NCBI GenBank assembly: GCA_012845835.1
Contig: JABAKD010000025.1
Span: 13,089,264 to 13,153,263 of the forward strand
Source: Undaria pinnatifida
Taxonomy: Eukaryota > Sar > Phaeophyceae > Laminariales > Alariaceae
DNA length: 64,000 nucleotides
Direction of reading: 5' to 3'
Position numbers and translations under genes: made by a program. Below are positions 21,789 through 32,815 of the stretch, piece by piece. Every line of letters starts with the position of its first letter. Positions within the stretch are counted from its first letter, which is position 1. Under the pieces are notes generated by a model that saw only the letters and a program-made list of their open reading frames with translations, made no database searches and was not told the origin of the DNA.

Positions 21789-22260
21789 GCAGGAGCGGTG
21801 CTAACGAAATGCATCGAAGAAGTGGAAAAGATGATCGCGTACGGCAGCAAAATATGGTCGACAGGGGACTCCAAAAGGTCAGCAACAGACCGTGAATGCA
21901 TGGCGGTCATGTGGGCAGTGACAAAATTCTAACCATATCTTTGGGGGCGACCGTTCACGCTCATTACGGACTGTTGGGCGCTGACCTGGTTCTTCAAAAG
22001 CCTATCCTTCACACCGAAATACCACCGCTGGGCTCTGAGATTGAGGGAGCACGACATGACCTTGAAGTGGAGACCGGGGACACAACATCAGCTCCCAGAC
22101 GCCATGTCGCGCTTACCAAACAAGAGCAACGTGATCGAACATTTCGGCTACTCTTCTCCAGGAGACGAGTCGTTGCCAAACGTCTACAAATGGCCACAGC
22201 GGCCGGCGCTCGACGGCGTGCACCTCGAAGCCTTAGGAGTGGGAGATGTGGACGGATCTA
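21789..22260 (+). pseudogene. Ty3/gypsy relic: RNase H domain
   Basis: After the TGA at 21786 the frame continues AGAVLTKCIEEVEKMIAYG, SKRSATDRECMAVMWAV, then a TAA, then PYLWGRPFTLITDCWALTW and MTLKWRPGTQHQLPDAMSRL. These are the RNase H core and the catalytic region of gypsy elements. It follows RT without a gap. Two stops make it non-functional. Confidence 0.75.
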
Positions 22261-22329
22261 GTACTCAAAGTCCTACAGTACTTGCAGGCGACGCACTCAC
22301 ACCCGTAGAATAATCAGAGGCAGATACTC

Positions 22330-23640
22330 AACAGGCCAAGCTTGTCATCGCACCGGAACTTCCAGTGGTGGTCATGCTCGACTGTGGGGGGGGAGGCAGC
22401 CTCTTTGCATTAGAGGGATTGCTGATGGCCAGAAGAGCAGTAGACCAGGACTGAAGAGCACTGGAATGCATCAAAGCAAACAGACTGGACGACGGTGAGA
22501 AGCTACTTGGGGTGACAACAGGGTCGCAGGAAAGCCTAACCGTGGTGAGAGAGGTGTGATTAGACGTGGTGGTCGGTGACGCCTGCAGGAGGTTTGAAAG
22601 GATACGAGAGAATGAGGGATAATCCTGAGCGAGTAGCTTAGCCCAAGCTTCCATCGCCTCAAACGCGCGAGTTTGTATATTTTAATGTTTGGGCAACCTT
22701 CTGCGAACGGCGCAATGGAACAACGAGATTGTCCCCGAATTGGAACGTCATACATGGTGGACAAAGCGGAGATATTTGCGAGCCAAGTACGGATTCCGTG
22801 TATGAGAAAGCGGGGGTTCGTGGTAGGAATCGAAGGAGGCCGTGCCACAAAGGGGAACTTGGCCGTTCGGAAGCAGAGATTGGAGAAGGTGAATAAACCA
22901 GTTCAGTAATTAATGGAATTTCTGCGACGAGGTGCATATTTCGAGAGGAGGGGCAACGCAGAGCGAGCGATTTCTCCCTTCAACGAACCCATCATGTCTT
23001 TGAACCGTGCTCACATCATGGGGGAAGAGCGAACCGAAGGGTGTATCGCACACCCAGCGGATGCGGCGCACCTTGAAGAATCGGAAGAGTTGCACTTCAA
23101 CGACTACGCTAAGATCACCACACGGCTGGAACACTACGTGATCCCGCAGACGGTAAGAAAAAGGGCAGCGGCAAACGTCACCGCAGATTTCACGTCTCCT
23201 CCAATGCTACGAGCAGTGCTAGTTGCACTAGCTGTTCAAGGCTTACTGGGAAAACTGGTACCAGAGGCTGCGGAACTGGAAGGATTGGCCTGCTCAGTGT
23301 TGGGGGATTACTTTGAATCAGCAAAAGCCTTTGAGGTGACAAGAGCGGTACCGAGATCGCAGGCAAAGGCCACTTCTCAGGAACCGGAGTTTGTCTGGGA
23401 GGCAGAACTGCCGTTATCTGAGGGGAAGGAAATAGAGAATGCACCGGCGCACACAATCACTACTACTGAACTATCAATGGAAGTTGATTGCCCACGTTGC
23501 CACGCAAACGCAGGGGACAGCGAGACCCCATCCCGAGACCAAAACGGCAACGTGATCCGTTGGAGGAATCACCGAAGGACACCAGCAGCCGTTAAAGCGG
23601 ATCAGGGAAAGATACCAAGGGGCCTCAGCGGTCGGAGCCA
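22330..23640 (+). pseudogene. Ty3/gypsy relic: linker between RNase H and integrase
   Basis: The plus strand encodes VVMLDCGGGGSLFALEGLLM, SQESLTVVREV, then YMVDKAEIFASQVRIPCMR and, from 22913, a 248-codon open stretch with NRAHIMGEERTEGCIAHPAD, RKRAAANVTADFTSPPMLRA and LVALAVQGLLGKL. I do not know a function for this part. It is in frame order with the flanking Pol domains and in my recollection belongs to long-linker gypsy elements of stramenopiles. Stops occur after VDQD, VREV and elsewhere. Confidence 0.55.
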
Positions 23641-23643
23641 TCC

Positions 23644-24500
23644 ATGCTGGAAAGGGTGACAGCTATTTTCCACGATTTTCCACAGCTAATGCATAGGCAG
23701 TCGAAGATATGGTACTCGGCAGGATTTCTGAAAGAACTCCAGGAAGCGGGTAACCGAGGATCAGGAGGTGGCGAAGATGTGATGGATGATAACGGCCTCT
23801 TGTGGGTAGCACCTCTGGGAAAGGTCCCACGACTTGCAGTTCCCCAATCCCTCGATCCAGGGAATAGGGCACTGGCGCACAGCACCTATAGGCATCCGGG
23901 GACGGCGAGAACTACAGCCTTGATTAGTCGACGGTACTGCTGGCCCACCCTCATCAAGGACGTTAGAGACTACGTCCTCTCGTGTGGGTGCAGACGTTGC
24001 AAAAGGTCAGCGAGTCAACGGGTTGCGATGCTACCGTCGAGGTTTCTGCAACCCGGGGAAGTACTCGAAGTCGACATCCAGGACATGGGGGTGAAGTCGG
24101 ACGCAGGCAACAAAGTTCTACTGGTGGCAGTCGACAAAGCCAGCAAGTTCTTGTTCGCCCTTCCGCTCCCCACGAAAAAAGCACTCGAAGGAGCGTGGAA
24201 ACTGCTCGAAGTGATGCTTACTTTTGGGCCACCGCTGTATGTTCGCATTGATCCAGGATCCGAGTTCACGGCAGAGGTGACGCAACACTAATGCAAGTGG
24301 TTAAACGTGACCATCGCATATGGGCCTGCCCACCATCCACGTGCACAGGGAACGGTGGAGAGACTGAGGGGGTAGCTATACGAAGCACCAGGAGAACTGT
24401 GCAAGACCTGGCCTCGCAGATGGGACGAGTATGTACAGCCGGCACTGTGGATCCATCGTACCACGCCGGACCTACGCTTACCGGGGAAGCCAACTTCCTG
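23644..24500 (+). pseudogene. Ty3/gypsy relic: integrase
   Basis: The N-terminal zinc finger reads HSTYRHPGTARTTALISRRY ... CGCRRCK. The catalytic core follows: EVLEVDIQDMGVKSDAGNK (first Asp), LYVRIDPGSEFTAEV (second Asp) and, past a TAA at 24288-24291, AHHPRAQGTVERL (Glu). The next residues are RG* where TGG has become TAG. The core is otherwise well conserved. The element lies wholly on the plus strand. Confidence 0.8.
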
Positions 24501-25470
24501 CCGTAATTCATTCGGTCGTGATGCACGCACGCAACTTTATGCCACGCACCCCGAGATCGATGGTAGTGATTTCACAGACGGGATGCACAGTTACGTGGCC
24601 GACAAACGTCAAGCGTACAAGGAGGTACGGGATGAACGGGTGGCTCTATTGAAAAGACATGAAGACAGACAGAAAGGTCGTGAGAGTCGGAATGCTGAAA
24701 TCGGTCGGACCTCGGTAAGGAACCCGTGTTGTTGTCGACGAAAGCTGCTAGTGAAGGAGGCGGAGTTTGTGATGGCAAGGGAGGAGATACATCATAAACT
24801 AGCCCATGAGCAGTGAACCGGACCTTGGGAGGTGACTGAAGTTGTTTTAACAGGACTTAGCTATATCGTCATGATGAACGGGTGAGGGATTCGCCGCCGA
24901 CGGGAGTCAGCAGCGAATATCAAGATGTTTCACTCGCGTCCGGACGACCTTTGTCCCCACTTCGAAAATGAATTCGCTCACCTGGCAGGAGGAGTTGACT
25001 TCGGACATGTGGAGCAGTCGACTGTAGCGTCGAAAATGTATACCCTTGTAGACAGAGAGGCGGTGATGGGTCAAGGAAGCGTGTGGAAGGGGCGATACAA
25101 GGGACGATTGGTAGATGGTACAGAGTCACAGTGTCAGTCCGAAGAGGAGGCACGAGATAGTTTCACCCCTTTACAGCTGGACGTTTTCCATGCGTTGTGG
25201 GAAACGTATCACGGAAGCGGAGTGCCAGGCAAGACCGACTTTGACGATAACGCGGAAGGAAAGAGATGGGATCGACCGCAAACATGTGTTGATACAGTAC
25301 CCCGTGGGGACCGTGATGTGGAGGGAATTCGCGGATGCTGAAGGAAACCAGAAGCGTCACCTGTCAAAGGTCTTCGACTACACGTCACCGTACTGACGGG
25401 TTCGGTACGCAGACAGAGATTGAGAGGAGCTCAACGAACGTGAAATATTGAAAGCTAGGAGGATGGGAAA
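24500..25470 (+). pseudogene. Ty3/gypsy relic: C-terminal tail with chromo/Tudor-like segment
   Basis: DGMHSYVADKRQAYKEVRDE and RKLLVKEAEFVMAREEIHHK precede TGPWEV and a final segment VGTVMWREFADAEGNQKRHL ... VFDYTSPY*RVRYADRD*EELNEREI (split by stops). GTVM...RVRYADGD-like blocks close gypsy integrases of this type and resemble chromo or Tudor-like readers. Both stops in the last block are TGA where TGG is expected. No LTR could be matched across 17.6-17.9 kb and 25.5-25.9 kb. Confidence 0.55.
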
Positions 25471-28379
25471 TTCGCAATCCTGTTCCCTGTAAACGAGGAA
25501 CGTGAAGTGGAGTTCGATGGAGAATGGGAGAAAAAGTTAGCCGAAGATCGACTAGCGAGCAAGATCAAAGCCTCAGCCTACCCGGGTTAACGGGAAAAGC
25601 CGGGCAGTGGTGGATAAGAGGCTTTAAGTTGGTGCACTTGATGAGAAATGCTAGCAAGTCCAGCAGTACCGATCTGGGACCTAATGCAAACAAGCGCGAG
25701 GCCCATGGTCCCTACCCTCTGAGAGACGCCTACCCATGAAAACGATTGACGCCACTCATTTGAGCCTTAGGGTAATCGAAACACGATCAAGTGTGGGAAA
25801 AAGCCCTCACTCTCACTGCCGTGTATCCACAGCCCGGTTAGCACGGTATTCTTAAGAAGCCGTGCTGGAGGAGTGTTGCGGCGGATTTTCATGACGCTAC
25901 ATAAAGTACATAGCGGAATGCTGCCTAGATCTGTAAAACTCCAGTCAGTCTAGAAAGTGTGTCGCCCACGGGCTCAGCCCAAAAACACACAAAACAAAAC
26001 GAGGGAAAAAGGAACCTGAACTTGATCTGACCAGAGCGTGAGTGGCTGCAAACCGAGCTTGAGTATGGCGATCGTTACCGTAAAGTGTTGTTTGAGGTTT
26101 CATTCTGAGATCTGTTATATTGTACGAGAGCTTGGAAGAGGAATGCGTGAGACAAGACTGGTGTTCGCAGGCATCTGTTGTAACAAGCAGACGGGAGGAA
26201 TCAGCCTGAAGGTACACACGGAGGACGAACTAGAAGCGGCGAGAGAGTTGGGACAAGGGAATGGAGACTTGGGTACGTTATCCAAAATTGTTTTTCATCC
26301 GTTCGTTACATATGCCCCATAACTCAGAAACTGTTCCTTACGAAACGTGCTACCTATATCAGAGCACGCGTCGAATAGCGTATAGCGTAGATGTCGTTCC
26401 GATGTAAAATCGACCAAGCTTGCGTCATATTGTACTGTTAAAATTTATTGGAGTATTTAAAGTATTTGATGATATTTTGTTTTCGTTGTTGGATTATGTA
26501 GAGAGGGGAAGATCGCTGGAGGAACACAAGATATTCTTCATCAGACCTTTCTTCTTCTTGGGGGGTGGGGTACCAGACGACCATCCCTTACTAAAAATCC
26601 GTACGAAATCCCATATATATATATGTTTCCCCTCGCCAAGTCCAAGATGAACAAACCATACTCTTTCATCGGCAGAACCGGTCTGAAACCGACAAAACGC
26701 GGCGACACTCTTCCCCCCACCCCGGCCGACGTCCACCCTACGGCGCACAAGGATGCATAACCGACCCATGAGCTCTGCGGAGGGTGCAATAGCACAGCGG
26801 CGTCTTTCAATCTGCAAACTTGGCTCGATAGCCACTTCTAAAAGAGACATAACCATGAAGAAGATCACGCGTGGATTGGCCGATGCTGCAAAACCTTCGA
26901 GGACAGCTCGGCTATCAACTCGGACGTGGTCGGAGGAATGATCGGTTGAACCTATAGGCAGTGGTTCATCCAGGTTCAACTCGAGTAGTCATTTGAAGGT
27001 TTATCGCTTGTACCATTCAAATTGTTCAGACCATCCTGCTTTAGTTTAATCAAGAACGGTTGGTGCTTTTTACATGTCCGGTTCTCTACGAGAACGTACC
27101 GGGGCGGGCAACGTCTACCTAGGACAAAGCTGCGCAAGTACAAGTTTCTTCTTTACGTTATAGTCTTGGCTGTAGACTCTTGGTACTACACAGTAGCAGT
27201 GAAACTTCCCGCAACTACAGCAACAGTCGAACACTGCGAGCTGTTTCCCATTGTGGGTGTTAACGTTGCTGCTGGGGAGACTTCGGTGCCCAGCTTCTCG
27301 AGGCGACTACATAATCAATGGTTAGACCCTCTTACTGCGGTACTGCACAACACCGGTACTGCAGTATCTGGGTAGCAATTGACAACATCTGGACCAACTT
27401 CATTTACGGCGCCTGATGTGATCGACACTCTGCTGCGTGTCCTTCGCAATATAGGCAAGAAACAGTTGAAGCCATCATACGCATTTGGTCTTGTCCTCAA
27501 ATACCCGTGCATGATGATATTTTTTTCAAACCCTCCCATCACTGGTCACGATGACGAGCACATCGAGTCAACCGCGCAATCATATTGGCGTTATGCTCAG
27601 CCGGAGCTTTATTAAAGCAACCGCCCCCGTGGAAGACGGCGGTTAGGAAGGGTGCTTTTTCTCTTATGGGGGTCTTAAGCCACTCAGCGGTCGTCTTTGA
27701 CAGACAACCAGAGATGAAGAACGTACGCACGAAAGCGATACGAAGTATTTCAGCAAAATTGCAGTCTGTGTTTGCGAGGGATGTAAGGGATGCAGTCAGC
27801 AGTATGGTGCTCGTGAAACGTGAAAGGCCGTGGTAGATGTGCAGCTGCACTGTCGTCAAGGTTGAATATGGGGCTGTATACAAAGAAGTCATATTTGAGG
27901 GCAGGGCATTGTATGGTTCTGCTTGCGTCCCGTCCGAAGGGTATTATATTCTAGCATCAGCAGCGGTTGGGCTCGGTATGCAGAGATACGCCAGGTTTGT
28001 AAAACATCTTTCTTATTTAATTTATCCTTTCATGATGTTTTAGCAGTATGTATATCGCGAGTGTCCAATCCATTTGTTTTCCTCGCCCGTTGTTGTTGTT
28101 ATTTTGCTGCGAAACAAAACGTAAACCGCTCATCTGCGTCACAATTTACATGGAGGCCGGCGTGTCTTGATCCGTGGGTTGGTTGCCTAATATCAGGAGG
28201 GAGGACGTCAACGTCGTCATTGTAGTACTTGTAGAACACAGTTAAGGATGGGCGGCGGCACGGACAGGCCCGCAAATCCTCGTGGGCCATAGCTTGGGCA
28301 GGGGTGTCTTCGTCATCGTAGGAGCAACAATACACCAAGTTTCATGGGCCGCGACCCTGGCCGACCTGTGAAGCCTCGT
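25471..28379. other. unannotated DNA
   Basis: About 2.9 kb without recognised genes or repeats. The longest frames are minus 26494-26979 (161 codons) and minus 27539-27892 (117 codons). Neither shows a domain that I can name, and a polypurine run explains part of the first. I see no repeat partner elsewhere in the window. Confidence 0.4.
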
Positions 28380-28765
28380 CGGCCGCCTCATAGGGTCGGC
28401 CGAGCGGCCGATATAAGGCCCGCATCTCATTGGCCGTAGTCCGACCCGGCTCATATAATTTCAATCATGTGGGCCGCAGCCCGGCCCGACCTATCAAGGT
28501 TCCAAAATGCTCGGCCTGGTCCAGCCCGGCCAGCCGATTTTCAAAACACTCGGCCCGGCTCGGCCCGGCCCATCAATGTTCGAAGCACGTCAGTCCCGCC
28601 CGGAGCGGCTCATCATATTTTCAAGTTGTTCGGTCCGGGGCGGCGCATCATAGATTCAATTTTTTCGGCCCGGCCTGCCCCTGCCTATCCGATTTTCAAA
28701 GTTGTCGGCCCGGCCCGACCGGGCCCATGACAATTTTCAGGTCGGTCCGGTCCGCCTAGGTCCGC
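28380..28765 (+). repeat. GC-rich degenerate minisatellite
   Basis: Eight or more imperfect units of roughly 44-50 bp, each alternating a CGGCCCGGCC-type block with an AT-rich block such as CGATTTTCAAA. Units are well diverged. The plus-strand frames give Pro/Ala/Arg-rich repeats (RPGPARP), which are most likely not proteins. Confidence 0.75.
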
Positions 28766-29316
28766 ACTTTCTGCCCATGACATGATCTGGGTAAGACCCC
28801 TTCAACCGCCGCCCTCACACCAAGAGTCACGGAAAGTGATTTTACCAAGGCTATAGCGAAAGCGTAAAGCAGGCACTTCTATCGATTCAGGATCACGCAC
28901 ATCAAATGCTTCCACATCTTCCATTGTCAGATGGGTTAGTAGCTACCGGTTTCCTTACCGAATAGCTCCTGTAGATAATCGCAGGCATGAATGAGGGATG
29001 CCGATGCCCAGTAGTACGAGACGCTGGTACCGCTCTTTGGCTCTCCACGCTCTTGCACCCTGATGTCTTGGGCCAGTTTACCGTTGCTCCCGGTTCTCCC
29101 AAGCTTGCTGAACAAGAGCTCACAAGGTGGACACAGGTATTCTGTATGCTCTTCATTCGTAACTTTTAATCGGCGTGGCGAAGAGTAGGCCCTATCAACG
29201 ACTAGGGACGAAGTCAAAAATATCATCATCATGCTTCGCTTGATACGCTGAAGCGGGAACGGTGACATCATGACTTCGCGTTGATGAGCGCCTTCTTTCT
29301 CTTGTGAAGATGTCTT

Positions 29317-30075
29317 GGCTGAATGTTACGGACGGGCAAAATCAGACATTGGAGTTATGAGAGATTGAAGTGCATGATACGCGTAATTGAGAACGTCCAT
29401 ATACATACCTGGTCATACGACTTGCAGGATATACATGGTAAACTGGTGCATTACTTCCACAGCCGTCTGATTTGTCCTCATGAAGGATGAATGGTTTCCG
29501 CGCACAGATAGAGTCGCCTACCCCCGGCCACCCTCCCCCCCCTCCTCCTGCTCCTTCTTGTTCAAACCCAGGGCCCCACGCCCTTAATAATCTCCGCCCT
29601 CCCCTCACCGGTTTTACGACTTATGGGATATCATTGATAAACTGATGCTTTTCCTTCAACAGCTCTATGATTTTGACCCCCTCATAAGCGGGTATTACAG
29701 TTTCCGCGCACAAACTGACTATCATCACCGTGTTGACCTTGGTACAAGCTACACTATAGTTCCAAGGGGAGTCGCCGGCCTTCATCCTTGTGAGGACACA
29801 CACCGAGTAATACGCGCGATCGGAGTATCACACACAGATTGCAAAGACGAGTTTCGACGAAATCATCGATTTCACAGGTGGAGTGTATTTTTATTTTCAT
29901 ATTTTATTCCTGGTCTAGGTATGACATGTATAATCGACATTAACAAAGGAGACAAAAGAAAAAAGTCCATGAGCGGTTGCTCATGGTCGTGGTGTGCTTT
30001 CAAGATCTCAAGTTTGAAAGCATTAAAAGGGGGGAAAATGCAGATGGAGGTGCTCGTCGCTCTGCAGCTCTTATG
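29317..30075 (+). repeat. dispersed unit H, copy H1, split by a B insertion
   Basis: 29317-29414 and 29916-30075 together align with H2 at 30095-30320: GAATGTTACGGACG, GAGAGATTG(A/C), ATACCTGGTC, AGGTATGACATG, ATTAACAAAGGA, AAAGCATTA and GCTCTGCAG. The two parts are separated by a 494-bp B element that duplicated CCTGGTC. H is of unknown nature. Confidence 0.8.
29415..29908 (+). mobile_element. family B retroposon-like element, full-length copy B2
   Basis: 494 bp, flanked by a 7-bp direct repeat CCTGGTC (29408-29414 and 29909-29915). The unfilled site is seen in H2 (single CCTGGTC near 30171). Parts in order: ACGACTTGCAGGATATAC, a CGTCTGATTTGTCC segment, CTTTCCGCGCACAGA-type segment, a C-rich block, CCGCCCTCCCCTCACCGGTT, a second copy of the TTCCTTC ... 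TTTCCGCGCACA segment, CACCGTGTTGACC, AGTCGCCG, GAGGACACACA, GCGATCGGAGTATCACACAC, GAGTTTCGACGAAATC, and the invariant end GGAGTGTATTT followed by a T-rich tail. No ORF encodes a known protein, so it is non-autonomous. Confidence 0.82.
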
Positions 30076-30094
30076 AATATATCTTAGCTAGATG

Positions 30095-30320
30095 TTACGA
30101 ACGGACCAAAACACGCATTGGAAATATGAGAGATTGCGGTGCATGATATGTGTCTTCGAAAGCACATATATACCTGGTCAAGGTATGACATGCCTGATCG
30201 ATATTAACAAAGGACAACGCAAGAAAATGTTCAGGGGCGGGTGCTCATTGTCAAGGTGTGGTTTGTAGAACTCAATTTAGAAAGCATTATGGAGGAAAAA
30301 ATACAAGGGGAGAGGCTCTC
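30095..30320 (+). repeat. dispersed unit H, copy H2 (uninterrupted)
   Basis: Tandem neighbour of H1 with the same block order. It has a single TATACCTGGTCAAGGTATGACATG-like site (CCTGGTC near 30171) where H1 carries the B insertion. It serves as the natural unfilled site. Confidence 0.75.
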
Positions 30321-30473
30321 CGCTCTGCAGTGGGCTCGAAACACACGGACATGGGTTTGAATTGCATCGAGATTCTAGATTTCCACCGATCAGCCACGCA
30401 CAGTGCCCCACCACCTTTCGCTGCGATTTGCCGCCTCCTCCTTTCTAACCCGAAATCTCCATCTCCATCGGTC

Positions 30474-30497
30474 GTCGGCGTCGTCGTCGTCGTCGTC
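30474..30497 (+). repeat. (GTC)n short microsatellite
   Basis: GTCGTCGGCGTCGTCGTCGTC-type run of about eight units. Its minus-strand frame gives poly-Thr and is not coding. Confidence 0.7.
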
Positions 30498-30876
30498 ACT
30501 CAGCTCGAGGTTACGTTGCTTCTTGAACAACATTTGCGTTGCGTTGTATTGTGAAAACTACAACATCCACCTCCCCTCCTCGTCATATTTCCTGCCTGAA
30601 TTGACCTTGCTGTGTTGCTTTCGATACCACAGCAGTATCATGCATGCGACGATTGGTAATAGAGCTGGCATGCGACAATTGGTAAAAGAGCTGGCATGCG
30701 CTGTTTCTCTACATTGTTCCAGCGATTGGGCGTCGTCCGTGCAATCCTCCTCGCCGTGGCCCAGATTGAGAGGCTGCTTGTCATAATTTTTCTCCTAGTT
30801 GTACTACAGGAATAGAGTACCAAATATATACCTGTCTGCTGAGATGTCATTGCACGGTAGACCCCTAACTTATCAC

Positions 30877-31050
30877 TAACGAAATCGCTTTTTTGGAAAC
30901 CAGCTCCCGGCCGTGTCGCCTGAAAGATGGTGCCTTTGCCACCACGACGTCATCGTTCGATGGTATTTTGCGAACACGCGCCTATATCAAGAAGTTTTCT
31001 TTACAGCATCAATCCTCATGTCGAGCAGCCATGAAACGTGTCCGTTTATG
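30877..31050 (+). repeat. direct repeat F1
   Basis: TAACGAAATCGC, AACCAGCTCCCGG, GACGTCATCG(T/A)TCGAT and TGTCGAGCAGCCATGAAACG recur in the same order at 32217-32385. The copies are diverged. Together with F2 it brackets 1.2 kb that contains an RT-like fragment. Confidence 0.7.
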
Positions 31051-31159
31051 ACATTTGCTGGTTTTGGGACGGGCCTTCTTATAATCAATCTGAGATTGCA
31101 TAGCACTACAAGTTGAGCCCCCTCCGCGTCACCAAACCACTCCTAACTGGAGGAGGTAC

Positions 31160-31290
31160 CGGGTCCTACCATCCTAAGCATTGACGGTGTGTCTGCGTTT
31201 GACTCGGTGATGGTGCAGGCAATTTATACTACCTGCGCTCTGCTCCCTGGCAGTAACCGATTGCAGTTTTTTGCTCTGGGTTGAGAGCTA
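31160..31290 (+). pseudogene. non-LTR reverse transcriptase fragment
   Basis: The plus strand reads TILSIDGVSAFDSVMVQAIY followed by TTCALLPGSNRLQFF. SIDGxxAFDS is the motif A block (first catalytic Asp) of a group of non-LTR-type RTs known from algae and oomycetes. Only about 40 codons are recognisable; the YADD block is absent nearby. It is a small relic between the F repeats. Confidence 0.45.
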
Positions 31291-31424
31291 TTTTGAAAGA
31301 CCCCCCCTGCGCAAGCAGGTTGGTCAGTTTACTATTAGCCGTTAGCGTCTTTTATGCGGTGAAACTTTGACAAATCATTAGAATATCTACCCCTGAGCCG
31401 ATCGCCCCTGCCGTACTCTGGGTC
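31265..31424. mobile_element. possible family A relic (A8)
   Basis: Ends in CCCCTGCCGTACTCTGGGTC, close to the family A end CCCCTACCGTAGCCTGGGTC, and has a palindrome CCCTGCGCAAGCAGG upstream. The rest is too diverged to align, and no target duplication was found. Confidence 0.3.
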
Positions 31425-32216
31425 CAGGAAGCACAACGCTCCCAGATATCGTCCCCCTCTAACAGCAAACATAGTTATGGCATCGGCAAGAAACAAAACA
31501 CAAACTGTAACCGTCTGTCAGGAATGTGGGGTTTGGTTGAGGCTTTTCGAATTTGGAAAAACAGCGATATTGGATAGCCGAGACAATAGCCCATGGGCAG
31601 AGCGTCGAGCCACCAGAACACTCGCTGCCATAGTCATTGACGGTCGTTGTAGCATCGGCGGGACCTCCTAGCCAAGGGGCCGACAGCGTGCCCATCACAA
31701 ATGATCGACATTCCCATGCCGGACGGCATACTGGGACGGGGAGGAGAACACGCCAATCTCGAAGAAGCTGAGATCAATGATGTGGGAGGTAGGTAAGCCC
31801 TCGTCGACATCCAGCGGGCAAGGCGGAAGGGCGGACACAAATGTCCCTGTACCCCCAGGCTTAGTGGCCCTGCTGCAGTAGGTACTGGCGACCCAACGGG
31901 TGATTGTGGCACGTTTGCCCTGCGTGGAGCACAACCAGGCCCAGCCTATGCAGCAGAAGAAGCAGCAGTAACAGGTGACCGCCCACCGCATTCCTGGCAG
32001 GCTTGATGACCCCATAGTGTGGGACGAGCGATGGGAGGGCAGCAGCCCCTCGCGCTTCAAGGCGCCCTCGGGCAGGCTGCTGTTAATGGCGGCTTCAAGG
32101 ACAACGCTAAACAGGCCGCTGACCTTTGGCGTGCCAACCAAAGAGCGAAGTTCTTTATTCCCCAAGGAGCTTAAACCATGCCGGAGTCGTTCTACGGTAG
32201 CCCCCCCAACGTTTGT
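31425..32216. other. unannotated DNA, possible coding relic
   Basis: Lies between the F repeats. A 156-codon minus frame (31695-32165) and an 81-codon plus frame (31975-32220; RFKAPSGRLLLMAASRTTLN) overlap. Neither has a recognised domain. It could be the remains of the element that supplied the RT fragment. Confidence 0.3.
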
Positions 32217-32385
32217 TTAACGAAATCGCCGGTTTCAAAACCAGCTCCCGGTTGTATCTCCCGAAATGCGGTGTCCCTCAACACCCCGACGTCATCGATC
32301 GATAGACCTTTGCACACAGGAGACTATATGGGTACTTTATTTTCAACGGTATATTTCCTTGTGTCGAGCAGCCATGAAACGTTCG
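32217..32385 (+). repeat. direct repeat F2
   Basis: Partner of F1 at 30877-31050, same orientation, about 1.34 kb apart. The two could be decayed terminal direct repeats of one element or independent copies. Confidence 0.7.
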
Positions 32386-32404
32386 TTAAACAAATTGCTG
32401 GCTG

Positions 32405-32815
32405 TTGAGGGGGCTATCGAAGAATCATTCGCCGGAGGACATCAACCGCGCCCTCTTCTTCCTGGTGCTCGACAAGGTGGCCCACGTCTCAGAAAAGGCA
32501 ATCACGCAGCTCAACGCTTTGTCTGAAGTCGCGGTCGAAGACTTCTTCCCTCCCGTCCCAGCAGGCGACACGCCTCTGGCGATGCCTGCCCAAGCTCATT
32601 TCCCAACGTTCGTCCTGAAGTTTATGGAAACCCTCGAATTCGGCATGGAGGGAGCGCGGGCGGTCTGCAAAGGCTGGGTGAGTCATCTGCGTGGTGAGTT
32701 GGCAGCAGTGCACCTGCGGCGGCAGTTCAGAAACCTCAGCTCGTATTCGGCCAAGGTCCGTGGGCCGCGACTCAAAGCAATGAACGGCAACCTGAAGGAC
32801 GCGATGTCTGTGTAA
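32405..32815 (+). CDS. uncharacterised ORF, 136 codons
   Basis: Protein-like composition with no low complexity: NRALFFLVLDKVAHVSEKAI, ALSEVAVEDFFPPVPAGDTP and GMEGARAVCKGWVSHLRGEL are consistent with a helical, soluble segment. It ends in TAA at 32813-32815. The start is unclear because the frame opens inside the region next to repeat F2. It may be an exon or the N-terminal part of a mobile-element protein. I do not recognise a family. Confidence 0.35.
   Translation: MRGLSKNHSPEDINRALFFLVLDKVAHVSEKAITQLNALSEVAVEDFFPPVPAGDTPLAMPAQAHFPTFVLKFMETLEFGMEGARAVCKGWVSHLRGELAAVHLRRQFRNLSSYSAKVRGPRLKAMNGNLKDAMSV

Noticed and set aside
22330-23640. Separate gene inserted between RNase H and integrase of the gypsy relic
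   Set aside because: The segment is on the same strand and in the normal place for a long Pol linker, and I see no insertion boundary or duplication.
17600-25900. LTRs of the gypsy relic
   Set aside because: I compared the flanks and found no matching direct repeat; the ends may be lost or too diverged.
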